NCBI GenBank assembly: GCA_026224775.1
Contig: JAMFRP010000012.1
Coordinates: 1 to 54,255 of the forward strand
Direction of reading: 5' to 3'
DNA: 54,255 nt
Source: Bacteroidota bacterium
GTDB lineage: Bacteria; Bacteroidota; Bacteroidia; Sphingobacteriales; Sphingobacteriaceae
The notes below the pieces were generated by a model. The model was not told the origin of the DNA. It saw only the letters and a program-made list of their open reading frames with translations, and searched no databases. The translations under genes were made by a program, and so were the position numbers. Positions 42,480 through 51,091 of this stretch are shown one piece after another. Each line of letters begins with the position of its first letter. The stretch's first letter is position 1.

Positions 42480-43729
42480 ATAAAGTAGTATTAATTATAC
42501 AACGCGAATACATGGTTCGCGTAAAAAAGAAATCGTTTATTGTGATGATATTCGTGGTTCCGGGGTTAATACTGGCTATGTCGGGAGCTATTGCTTTAAT
42601 TGCTAAAAACAGTGGTCAGCTTAGCTCGCAACAGCAGGTTTTGGTTAAGGATGAAAGCGGAATTTTCGCCGGTAAATTTCATAACGTAAACAACATCAAA
42701 TTTGAAACTACAGGTCAATCAGTAAGCTCAGTTGAAAAATCTATCAAAAAAGACGAAAATATCACTTTATTAAAAATAGCGAAGGACTATAAAGCTGCTG
42801 ACTCAGTAGCGATTTTCTCCACTAAAAAACCAGCTATTGCCTTAACCAGTGAATTGGAAAAACAACTAAATGATATAGCCGAAAACGATGCCTTAATTAA
42901 ACATCATATTGATACAGCCATTCTTCGCTCAACAAAATCCAACATATCACTAAATACTATAGATATCACCGATACTGGAGATAAAAAATCAAGTGTTGGG
43001 GCGGCAGCGGGAGTTGGTATCGCTTGCGCTATTTTGATTTACCTCTCGTTATTTATTTATGGCGCACAAGTTATGCGTGGCGTAATTGAGGAAAAGACCA
43101 GTCGTGTTGTTGAGGTGATCGTATCATCAGTAAAACCTTTTCAACTTATGCTAGGTAAAATCATTGGCGTTGGTTTGGTAGGCCTTACTCAGTTCTTTGC
43201 GTGGATAGTATTATCTATTGTCGCCTCAAAAATTGTAGGCTCATCTTTTTCGTCGCCCCAAAGTTCAATGGTTGGGCTTTTAAGTGCTTTAAAAACCATA
43301 CAGTTTAGTTATATCCTTGGTGTATTTATATTCTACTTTTTAACAGGATACTTACTGTACAGCGCATTATTCGCGGCGGTAGGTTCAGCTGTTGATAGTG
43401 AGACCGAAACCCAGCAATTTATGTTTCCAATTACCTTGCCATTGCTTTTCACTTACGTATTATCAGTTTCAGTGTTATTTCAAGCGCCGGATAGTTCTTT
43501 GGCCGTTTGGCTATCCATCATTCCATTTACCGCACCGGTAGCTATGATGGTGCGGATACCATTTGGAGGAGTGGCGCCATGGCAGCTTGGCTTATCTATG
43601 TTTATGATGGTAGCAGGATTTTTATTTGCCACATGGGTTGCTGCACGGATTTATAGAGTAGGTATTTTAATGTACGGTAAAAAAGCAAGCTATAAAGAGC
43701 TGGCGAAGTGGTTTTTTTATAAGGAGTAA
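42476..43729 (+). CDS. ABC-2 type permease (NatB-like)
   Basis: 417 residues. One N-terminal membrane helix (about 22-42), a large periplasmic domain (about 45-175), then five or six further helices (about 178-400) with the ABC-2 hallmark QVMRGVIEEKTSRVVEVIVSS before the second block. Partner of the preceding ATPase. It ends in a short basic cytoplasmic tail. Confidence 0.92.
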   Translation: MNKVVLIIQREYMVRVKKKSFIVMIFVVPGLILAMSGAIALIAKNSGQLSSQQQVLVKDESGIFAGKFHNVNNIKFETTGQSVSSVEKSIKKDENITLLKIAKDYKAADSVAIFSTKKPAIALTSELEKQLNDIAENDALIKHHIDTAILRSTKSNISLNTIDITDTGDKKSSVGAAAGVGIACAILIYLSLFIYGAQVMRGVIEEKTSRVVEVIVSSVKPFQLMLGKIIGVGLVGLTQFFAWIVLSIVASKIVGSSFSSPQSSMVGLLSALKTIQFSYILGVFIFYFLTGYLLYSALFAAVGSAVDSETETQQFMFPITLPLLFTYVLSVSVLFQAPDSSLAVWLSIIPFTAPVAMMVRIPFGGVAPWQLGLSMFMMVAGFLFATWVAARIYRVGILMYGKKASYKELAKWFFYKE

Positions 43730-43773
43730 TTATATTTAAACTATTAACCTATTATTGGGTTTAGCTTTTAATT

Positions 43774-44733
43774 ATGACTGATAAACAAACACCTTCATCA
43801 GCCAGCCGCGGTATCGTTGCTGTAATGGACCTTGGCACAAATACTTTTCATTTGCTGATAGCCCATGGGGATGCTGCCAACCCTGAAGAGCTTTATCACA
43901 CCACCGTACCTGTGCGTTTGGGTGAAGGAGGTATTAACAATGGCATTATACAACCTGCTGCCTATAAGCGGGGCGTTGATACCATGGTTCAGTTTCATGA
44001 ACAGATTCGGGAATTTAAAGCTGAGCATGTTAACGCCATCGCAACCTCTGCCTTGCGCAGCGCGGCTAATAGCAAAGATTTTATAGACGAAGTAAAAGCT
44101 AAAACCGGCATCGAGATTGAAACCGTTAACGGCGATCGCGAAGCAAAATATATTTATGAAGGCGTAAAAGCAGGCAACTGTCTCTCTAAACAAAACTCCC
44201 TGATACTGGATATCGGTGGTGGTAGTGTTGAATTTATTTTAGGAAATGATGAGCAAATCATCTGGAAGCAAAGTTTTGAAATAGGTGCCGCCCGCATGTT
44301 GGATAAGTTTCACAAAACAGATCCCATTCCAGGGGCATCAATACAGGAGATGAATAACTATTTGGAACAAACACTTTCCTCCTTTTTTGATGGTATTAAA
44401 GCTATTGAAATAGCTAATATTATAGGGTCATCCGGTGCATTTGAAACGTTTGCTGAGGTTATCGAGTTACAAAAAGGTAATGAGTTCGAACTGAAAAAGA
44501 ACAGGAAATATAAATTTGCCCCACAGGAATTTATCAATATCACCGATTGGCTTATCGCCTCATCTCATGCGGATCGCGAAAGCACAAAGGGAATTATTCC
44601 AATCCGAGTGGATATGATTGTTTCAGCATCACTGATTACCCGCTTTGTGATGAAAAAGCTGGCAATCAGTGAAGTGACCATGTCAACCTACTCATTAAAA
44701 GAGGGCGTACTTGCAGAGGCTTTGAACAGGTAA
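43774..44733 (+). CDS. Ppx/GppA phosphatase (exopolyphosphatase / pppGpp phosphatase family)
   Basis: 319 residues. ASKHA fold: MDLGTNTFHLLIA (phosphate-1 motif, near 17-29), ATSALRSAANSKDFI, LDIGGGSVEFIL (phosphate-2) and IIGSSGAFETFAE. Short form without the HD C-terminal domain of E. coli Ppx. It hydrolyses polyphosphate or (p)ppGpp gamma-phosphate; which one cannot be told. Cytoplasmic and transcribed alone. Confidence 0.9.
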   Translation: MTDKQTPSSASRGIVAVMDLGTNTFHLLIAHGDAANPEELYHTTVPVRLGEGGINNGIIQPAAYKRGVDTMVQFHEQIREFKAEHVNAIATSALRSAANSKDFIDEVKAKTGIEIETVNGDREAKYIYEGVKAGNCLSKQNSLILDIGGGSVEFILGNDEQIIWKQSFEIGAARMLDKFHKTDPIPGASIQEMNNYLEQTLSSFFDGIKAIEIANIIGSSGAFETFAEVIELQKGNEFELKKNRKYKFAPQEFINITDWLIASSHADRESTKGIIPIRVDMIVSASLITRFVMKKLAISEVTMSTYSLKEGVLAEALNR

Positions 44734-44810
44734 CAATATCAAGATTTTCATTAGCAATACTCAGATTTTATCCGCATCATTTGTATATTGCTGCCTTATA
44801 ACTGACTCTT

Positions 44811-46802
44811 ATGAAACTGAAACTTATCGGCCTTGCAATGCTTGCCTTTTTAACTTTTTCGGCACAAGCGCAACGCAGGCACCGAATGGCAAATCAAACT
44901 GATACCATTTCCTCTAATTACGACCCATCGCTGTTATTTACCCCCATGTTTTATACTGATAAGGGAAATGAGTTTCATTCTGCGAATGGCGAACCAGGCC
45001 CTAAATACTGGCAAAACAAGGTTGATTATCAATTAAAAGCGAATATTGACACCGTTACCAAAGTATTAAGCGATAACGAAGTTATCAGCTATACCAATAA
45101 CAGCCCAGACGCGCTTCAATACCTATGGCTGCAATTAGATCAGAATACTTATAAAAAAGATGCCCGTTCAAACTATTATACTCCATTTGCTCCGAAACCT
45201 GAACAACATACCAAAGGCTACGAGTTTGAATCGGTAGAAATTGTACAGAACAGTAAAATGTTAAAAGCGGATTATGTGATTACTGATACCCGTATGCAGA
45301 TTCGCTTGAAGGATGCAGTAACACCAAATGGTGGCAAGATCAGTATCCTGATCAAATATCACTATACTATGCCTGCTGACTTTGGCGGTCGCAATGATTA
45401 CTTTGATACCAAGAATGGTAAGATTTACGAGGTTGCCCAATGGTTCCCGCGTATGTGTGTGTATGATGATTCGCATGGCTGGGATACCCTCCCTTTCTTA
45501 GGCAGTGGCGAATTTTATTGCGAATATGGAGACATAGATTATTCAGTAACAACACCTGCTGATATGCTTGTGGCTGGAGCAGGCGAATTGGTGAACCCAA
45601 CCGAGGTATTAACTACAAAAGAAATTAATAGGCTTGCGATAGCTCGTAATAGCGACAAAACAGTAATGATTCGCCCCTTGAGCGATGTGGTAACACCATC
45701 AACCCGCAAAGGAACATTAACATGGCACTTTAGAATGTATAATACCCGCGATGTTGCCTTCGGCGCATCAAAAGCTTATATATGGGATGCGGCAAGAATC
45801 AATCTACCAGAAGGAAAAAAATCAATGGCTATGTCGGTTTATCCGGTTGAAAGCGTTGGCGATACTGCCTGGACACGTGCAACAGAATTTTTAAAAGGTT
45901 CGATCGAGTACTTCTCGGCGAAATGGTTTGTTTACCCTTATCCTAATGCGGTTAATGAAGCAGGGATTGCCGGGGGAATGGAATACCCAGGTATAACGTT
46001 TGATGATTATAGAGCGAGTGGCAAAGATTTATTCGCATTGATAGCACATGAGATTGGTCATAACTGGTTCCCCATGATCGTTGGATCTGATGAGCGCCGT
46101 TATGGCTGGATGGATGAGGGCTTAAATACTTTTATCGATATTTATGCATCAGACGAGTTCAATAAAGGTGAATATGCGCCTAAGCGGGATGGTGAATACG
46201 CGCCTAAAGGTGGTTATCCGGCTGATGAGATAGCACCAACTATTAGCGACCCTGATGCAATAACCATTATGACACCTGCCGATGGTGTTGCTGAAAAATA
46301 CCGCCACTCTATTACTTATTTTAAAACTGCTTTTGGTTTGGAGTTGCTGCGCGAGCAAATAATTGGCAAAGACAGATTTGATTATGCTTTCCGTAACTAT
46401 ATTCACAAATGGGCTTATAAACATCCGCAACCAGATGATTTTTTCAGATCGATGGATAATGGGGCGGGTGAGGATCTGTCTTGGTTTTGGAAGGGTTGGT
46501 TCTATAATAATTATAAGTTAGACCTGGCTTTAATTGATGCCCGTTATGTAGACAAAGACCCTAAGAACGGCATACAGGTAACCGTTGCCAATAAAGACGA
46601 AATGGCTATGCCTTTTACTATTGAGGTTAAATTGAAAGATGGCAGCAAATACCGCATGAAACTGCCGGTTGAAACCTGGCTGCAGGATAAAGTGATCACT
46701 TTTACCATACCAACAACTTCGGAAGCGGAAAGCGTAACTATTGATCCTGATCATGCTATACCTGATTATAATCGGGAAAATAATACTTTAAAGGTTAAGT
46801 AA
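44811..46802 (+). CDS. Secreted M1-family metallopeptidase (aminopeptidase type)
   Basis: 663 residues with a signal peptide (MKLKLIGLAMLAFLTFSAQA). The beta-rich N-terminal domain is followed by the gluzincin domain with the exopeptidase motif variant GGMEYPGITF, zinc motif HEIGHNWF and the second Glu in WMDEGLNTF. It removes N-terminal residues from peptides in the periplasm. An 8-residue duplication (GEYAPKRD GEYAPKGG) follows the zinc site and looks like a small tandem expansion in a loop. Confidence 0.92.
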   Translation: MKLKLIGLAMLAFLTFSAQAQRRHRMANQTDTISSNYDPSLLFTPMFYTDKGNEFHSANGEPGPKYWQNKVDYQLKANIDTVTKVLSDNEVISYTNNSPDALQYLWLQLDQNTYKKDARSNYYTPFAPKPEQHTKGYEFESVEIVQNSKMLKADYVITDTRMQIRLKDAVTPNGGKISILIKYHYTMPADFGGRNDYFDTKNGKIYEVAQWFPRMCVYDDSHGWDTLPFLGSGEFYCEYGDIDYSVTTPADMLVAGAGELVNPTEVLTTKEINRLAIARNSDKTVMIRPLSDVVTPSTRKGTLTWHFRMYNTRDVAFGASKAYIWDAARINLPEGKKSMAMSVYPVESVGDTAWTRATEFLKGSIEYFSAKWFVYPYPNAVNEAGIAGGMEYPGITFDDYRASGKDLFALIAHEIGHNWFPMIVGSDERRYGWMDEGLNTFIDIYASDEFNKGEYAPKRDGEYAPKGGYPADEIAPTISDPDAITIMTPADGVAEKYRHSITYFKTAFGLELLREQIIGKDRFDYAFRNYIHKWAYKHPQPDDFFRSMDNGAGEDLSWFWKGWFYNNYKLDLALIDARYVDKDPKNGIQVTVANKDEMAMPFTIEVKLKDGSKYRMKLPVETWLQDKVITFTIPTTSEAESVTIDPDHAIPDYNRENNTLKVK

Positions 46803-46825
46803 GTTATAAACTTACCTGATCAGGA

Positions 46826-46848
46826 GGCTTCAGTTATAAACTGAAGCC
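46826..46848. repeat. Short perfect hairpin after the M1 peptidase gene
   Basis: GGCTTCAGTT (46826-46835) and AACTGAAGCC (46839-46848) with a 3-nt loop. No T-run follows directly. It lies just before the bidirectional terminator. Confidence 0.8.
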
Positions 46849-46860
46849 AGTCGTATAAAC

Positions 46861-46893
46861 AAAAAAGGAATCGCAATAAGCGATTCCTTTTTT
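46861..46893. terminator. Bidirectional intrinsic terminator between convergent genes
   Basis: AAAAAAGGAATCGC (46861-46874) and GCGATTCCTTTTTT (46880-46893) form a 14-bp stem with a 5-nt loop. The A/T ends give a T-run in both directions, so it can stop both the M1 peptidase and the RluA transcripts. Confidence 0.92.
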
Positions 46894-46905
46894 GTTTATA
46901 GCTGG

Positions 46906-47625
46906 TTAGGCATCGAATTTTTCTAGCAGCTTTAGCAATGTTTCGAAATCTTTTGGATATGGCGCATGGATAGTTATCGGTGTACCATCAAGCAATTTAA
47001 AAGTAACCTCATAAGCATGCAGCGCGAAACGTTTCATTATAGGCAATTCTTCCTGATCCTTACCTAAATGATATTTACGTTTGATAGACGATAGAAAAAC
47101 CGGTTTGCCTTTATACATCTCATCCCCTGCTATTGACGCACGTTGGGTAGCCAAATGGATACGAATTTGGTGCATGCGGCCTGTCACCGGGCGACATTCA
47201 ACCAAAGTATAATGTTTAAAATATTTTAACGATTGAAACCACGTTTCAGCACGTTTGCCTTCCTGCCTGCTTATGGTTACGGTTCCTTTGCCTACATTAA
47301 GTATCGGCAAGTCAATAAATAATTCCTCAAAAACATGCGTACCTTCTATAACAGCATGGTAGACTTTTTTTACCTGCCGTTTTTCAAACTGCATGGAGAT
47401 ATGGCGATAAGCCTCAGGATTTTTGGCGATAATTAATGCGCCGGATGTTTCTTTATCTAAACGATGGCAGATCTGCGCATCTTCCACATATTGCTTGGCT
47501 AAACGCAGCATATTGATGTCGCCACCCTCACGCTCATCCAGTGAGCTGATGAATGGTGGTTTATTCACCACAATTATATCATCGTTTTCAAATAAAATCA
47601 GGTCGGCAAGTTTGGGCATCTTCAT
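46906..47625 (-). CDS. RluA-family pseudouridine synthase
   Basis: 239 residues. Catalytic Asp in CHRLDKETSGALIIAKN, then VECRPVTGRMHQIRIHLA and the C-terminal FALHAYEVTF block of the RluA branch. There is no N-terminal S4 domain, because the protein starts at LILFENDDIIVVNKP. It modifies uridine in rRNA or tRNA; the exact site is unknown. Confidence 0.92.
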   Translation of the reverse strand: MKMPKLADLILFENDDIIVVNKPPFISSLDEREGGDINMLRLAKQYVEDAQICHRLDKETSGALIIAKNPEAYRHISMQFEKRQVKKVYHAVIEGTHVFEELFIDLPILNVGKGTVTISRQEGKRAETWFQSLKYFKHYTLVECRPVTGRMHQIRIHLATQRASIAGDEMYKGKPVFLSSIKRKYHLGKDQEELPIMKRFALHAYEVTFKLLDGTPITIHAPYPKDFETLLKLLEKFDA

Positions 47626-47733
47626 ATTCCTGCAAAAATACGGTTAATTAACTAAATGGTAAACCCGACCCCAAACATTAAAATCAATGACCACTAATCG
47701 CTAATCTTTCTTTCAGCTTTCAGGGCAAAACCT

Positions 47734-47741
47734 TAATTTCG
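47734..47741 (+). promoter_or_regulatory. Probable -7 box of the helicase gene
   Basis: TAATTTCG resembles TAnnTTTG and is 25 bp before the TTG start of the helicase. AGAGGAAAAAG lies between and could aid ribosome binding. Same variant as before trpS. Confidence 0.45.
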
Positions 47742-47765
47742 CCATACAGAAAAGAGGAAAAAGAT

Positions 47766-50051
47766 TTGGATTATTTAGAGGGATTAAACCCGGAACAACG
47801 CGGGGCGGTAGAACAAATTAAGGGCCCGGTAATGATTATCGCAGGTGCGGGCTCAGGCAAAACACGCGTTATTACCTATCGTGTGGCGCACCTGATTCGT
47901 AATGGTGTCGACTCATTTAATATACTGGTATTAACCTTTACTAATAAAGCCGCACGCGAAATGCGCGAACGTATCATAAACCTTGTTGGGCCAGAAGCCA
48001 AAAATATTTGGATGGGTACCTTCCACTCCGTTTTTTCAAAGATACTGCGTGTTGAGGCTGATAAACTTGGTTATCCTAACAACTTTACTATTTATGATAC
48101 CGATGACAGTAAAAGCGTATTAAGGGCCATTTTAAAAGAAATGAACCTTGATGATAAGCTTTACAGTGTAAACCTGGTGCTTAACCGTATATCGGCAGCA
48201 AAAAACAACCTGGTATCATGGCAGGAATATCAAAAAAACGATCAGATACAAGCCGATGATTTTTCAAGCGGCCGTGGTCAGTTAGGCAAAATTTACGAAA
48301 CCTATGCGGGGCGCTGTTATCGCGCAGGGGCAATGGATTTTGATGATTTACTTTATAAAACCAATGAGTTATTAAAAAGATACCCTGAAGTACTGAATAA
48401 ATACCAGCACAAATTTAAATACCTGATGGTAGATGAGTATCAGGATACTAACTTTTCGCAATACCTGATCGTTAAGAAACTGGCTGCTGTTAACGAAAAT
48501 ATTTGTGTTGTAGGTGATGATGCGCAAAGTATATATGCTTTCCGTGGGGCTAATATTCAGAACATATTAAACTTCGAAAAGGATTATCCTGATTTGAAAA
48601 TATTTAAGCTGGAACAAAATTACCGTTCTACGCAAAATATTGTGAATGTTGCCAATAGCATCATCGCTAATAATAAAGAGCAGCTTAAAAAGAATGTTTT
48701 TTCGGAGAAAGAAGCAGGTGATAAAATAAAAGTAATGCGCGCCTTCAGCGATAATGAAGAAGGCAAGCAGGTTGCTGAAGCTATTATGTTTCAGCGCACC
48801 ACGCATGGTTTAAAATGGCATGATTTTGCCATCCTGTACCGTACCAATGCGCAATCACGTTCAATGGAGGAGGCCTTGCGTAAATTGGGTATACCTTACA
48901 AAATATATGGGGGCTTATCGTTCTATCAACGCAAAGAAATCAAGGATCTGATCGCTTATTTCCGCCTTACTTTTAATGCCAATGATGAGGAAGCACTTAA
49001 ACGTGTTATAAACTACCCACGCCGTGGTATTGGAGATACTACTGTAGACCGTATTATAGTAAGCGCCGATCAGAATAACATTACGCCATTTGAAGTGATC
49101 ATCAATCCATCACAATATTTAGATGGGCGTACATCAGCAGCAGTTAGCGTTTTTGCTACCATGATCCAAAGCTTCCAGGTGATTACGAAATCACTTTCGG
49201 CTTATGAGGCTGCGTTGCATATTGCACAGCATTCAGGCTTGTTAAAAGACTTGTACGCAGACAAATCTGTAGAGGGACTTAACCGTTACGAAAATATCCA
49301 GGAGCTGCTTAATGGTATAAAGGAATTTTCTGAACGTGAAGATATTGAGGAAAAAGGTCTTGATATTTTTATGCAGGATATTGCCTTGCTTACTAATGAT
49401 GACAATGATAAAAACAAGGATGCGGACACTGTTTCTTTGATGACCATCCACTCATCCAAAGGCCTTGAATTTAAACAGGTGCATGTAGTTGGATTAGAAG
49501 AAAATCTATTCCCATCGCAAATGGCACTTAACTCCCGCACTGATCTGGAGGAGGAACGCCGTCTGTTTTATGTAGCGATAACACGTGCAGAAAATAGACT
49601 TACCCTTAGCTATGCTACTTCACGTTTCAAGTTCGGCACTTTGATTAATTGTGAGCCTAGTCGTTTTTTGGATGAAGTAGACGCAAGATACCTTGAACTT
49701 GATTTTACCGCGAAGCCAGAAAAAGCAAGCAGTTCGTTTTTTGATGATGAACGTGAGGCCTGGAGCAGAAAAGGAGGCGATACATTTTCTAAACCAAAAG
49801 CCGCGACAACTCCTCCTGTAAAGACCACATCTCTGCTGGCAAAGGCACATGTACCCTCACCAGGATTTTCACCTTCAGATACTTCAAACCTACAAGTTGG
49901 GATGGAAGTTGAGCACGAACGTTTCGGATTTGGAAAAGTCATTAGCTTAGAAGGCAAAAAACCTGACGTTAAAGCAACTATATTCTTTAAAGAAATTGGG
50001 CAGAAGCAATTATTGCTAAAATTTGCCAAATTATGCATAATTGGCAGCTAA
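47766..50051 (+). CDS. pcrA: UvrD/PcrA-type superfamily 1 DNA helicase
   Basis: 761 residues from a TTG start (MDYLEGLNPEQRGAVEQIKG). SF1A motifs: Walker A AGAGSGKT (26-33), Ia TFTNKAAREMRERI, II VDEYQDTN, III VGDDAQSIYAFRGA, IV EQNYRSTQNI, V TIHSSKGLEF, VI YVAITRAENRL. The C-terminal 50 residues (VGMEVEHERFGFGKVISLEG) form the Tudor-like domain of PcrA/UvrD, which contacts RNA polymerase. It unwinds DNA 3' to 5' in repair and replication. An alternative start inside is unlikely because motif Q begins at residue 7. Confidence 0.95.
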   Translation: MDYLEGLNPEQRGAVEQIKGPVMIIAGAGSGKTRVITYRVAHLIRNGVDSFNILVLTFTNKAAREMRERIINLVGPEAKNIWMGTFHSVFSKILRVEADKLGYPNNFTIYDTDDSKSVLRAILKEMNLDDKLYSVNLVLNRISAAKNNLVSWQEYQKNDQIQADDFSSGRGQLGKIYETYAGRCYRAGAMDFDDLLYKTNELLKRYPEVLNKYQHKFKYLMVDEYQDTNFSQYLIVKKLAAVNENICVVGDDAQSIYAFRGANIQNILNFEKDYPDLKIFKLEQNYRSTQNIVNVANSIIANNKEQLKKNVFSEKEAGDKIKVMRAFSDNEEGKQVAEAIMFQRTTHGLKWHDFAILYRTNAQSRSMEEALRKLGIPYKIYGGLSFYQRKEIKDLIAYFRLTFNANDEEALKRVINYPRRGIGDTTVDRIIVSADQNNITPFEVIINPSQYLDGRTSAAVSVFATMIQSFQVITKSLSAYEAALHIAQHSGLLKDLYADKSVEGLNRYENIQELLNGIKEFSEREDIEEKGLDIFMQDIALLTNDDNDKNKDADTVSLMTIHSSKGLEFKQVHVVGLEENLFPSQMALNSRTDLEEERRLFYVAITRAENRLTLSYATSRFKFGTLINCEPSRFLDEVDARYLELDFTAKPEKASSSFFDDEREAWSRKGGDTFSKPKAATTPPVKTTSLLAKAHVPSPGFSPSDTSNLQVGMEVEHERFGFGKVISLEGKKPDVKATIFFKEIGQKQLLLKFAKLCIIGS

Positions 50052-50218
50052 GTTAACCCAATCTCACCTTGTGCTATTTGGGGAAATAATTACACATTCT
50101 GTTAATTTTATTTCCCCAATTACACCATTTTCGTCCATTATCATATTAAATTAAACTTGGCATAACTTTAGTTAACCAATAGTAACCCTTTCACTAACTA
50201 ATTTAATTGATAATTAAA

Positions 50219-50587
50219 ATGAACGACAACGCAAAAAAGAAAACTAACAAATCTGTTGGCATGAACATAAGGACTCTTCGCCATCAACAAGGGTGGAGCC
50301 AGGAAGATGTTGCAGATCGTTTGGGTATCTCAATTCCTGCTTTTTCAAAAATCGAAACCGGTGTTACTGATATTAATTTATCACGCTTAGAGCAAATTGC
50401 CAATGTATTTGAAGTTAGCGTAGTTTATTTGTTAGCCATGGATATCAAAGAAGCAGAGCATGAACCTTCTCACCTTAGCATTGCCCAAAAGAAACTAATA
50501 GATCGCGAAACTGAAATTGCTACGTTACAACGTAAAGTAATATTGCTTTATGAAGAACTGAGAAATAAAACTGCAATAGCGGTATAA
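50219..50587 (+). CDS. XRE-family helix-turn-helix regulator
   Basis: 122 residues from ATG 50219 (a TTG 12 bp upstream is possible). HTH_3 domain at about 18-72: RTLRHQQGWSQEDVADRLGISIPAFSKIETG, with recognition helix ISIPAFSKIE. A C-terminal coiled helix (KKLIDRETEIATLQRKVILLYEEL) likely makes dimers. Target unknown. It is the gene before the accessory peptide region and could regulate it, but no binding site is shown. Confidence 0.88.
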   Translation: MNDNAKKKTNKSVGMNIRTLRHQQGWSQEDVADRLGISIPAFSKIETGVTDINLSRLEQIANVFEVSVVYLLAMDIKEAEHEPSHLSIAQKKLIDRETEIATLQRKVILLYEELRNKTAIAV

Positions 50588-50651
50588 TTGTTAACTGTTT
50601 ATAAAAAACGACACTTTTAGAATACAATATAACAGTTTCTTCAATGAATGT

Positions 50652-50688
50652 ATTAATCCTCATTTAAAAATTTTAAATGGGGATTAAT
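50652..50688. repeat. Long AT-rich hairpin after the XRE regulator gene
   Basis: Two 18-nt arms around one central base, one pair of which is a T-G wobble. AATCCTCATTTAAA and TTTAAATGGGGATT are the centre. No proper T-run follows. It may end the regulator transcript or be an operator-like dyad. Confidence 0.7.
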
Positions 50689-50780
50689 ATTATAATATAT
50701 TCGATAAACTTCCACCTTAATTCACCTTTATAATGATTTTGGAGTAAAAATTGCAACACCTGTTACAAAAAACAAGTGTT

Positions 50781-51074
50781 ATGGCAAATTACCTGTTATC
50801 CATTGCAAATAATGAAACACTTAAGGATAGTGTTATTCATGACCCAAATACAAAATTAAAAGTCACGGTTTATAATTCAATAAAATCTAAATTTAAACCC
50901 AGCAAAGGCGAGGTAAGATTTTTTGTTACTGCTGGTAAGAAAATTATAGCATTTGAAACAAAAGGCTACAAGAAACATGCGGAATTACTAATATTACATA
51001 TGATATCCTGGTACTGTGTATATCTGGGTTTATTAGAGGCCCAAATACATGCAAACTGGCCGATGGTTTCTTAA
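50781..51074 (+). CDS. Small protein of unknown function
   Basis: 97 residues from ATG 50781 (MANYLLSIANNETLKDSVIH); the frame is open to a TTG at 50751, which would add ten residues. Basic, beta-rich (KLKVTVYNSIKSKFKPSKGEVRFFVTAGKKIIAFETKGYKK, in two short blocks) with a hydrophobic, aromatic C-terminal helix (HMISWYCVYLGLLEAQIH). No known motif. It converges on the TPR/DHp gene with 17 bp between stops. AT-rich like the rest of the accessory stretch. Confidence 0.6.
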   Translation: MANYLLSIANNETLKDSVIHDPNTKLKVTVYNSIKSKFKPSKGEVRFFVTAGKKIIAFETKGYKKHAELLILHMISWYCVYLGLLEAQIHANWPMVS

Positions 51075-51091
51075 GAAGAGGGGTTTATAAA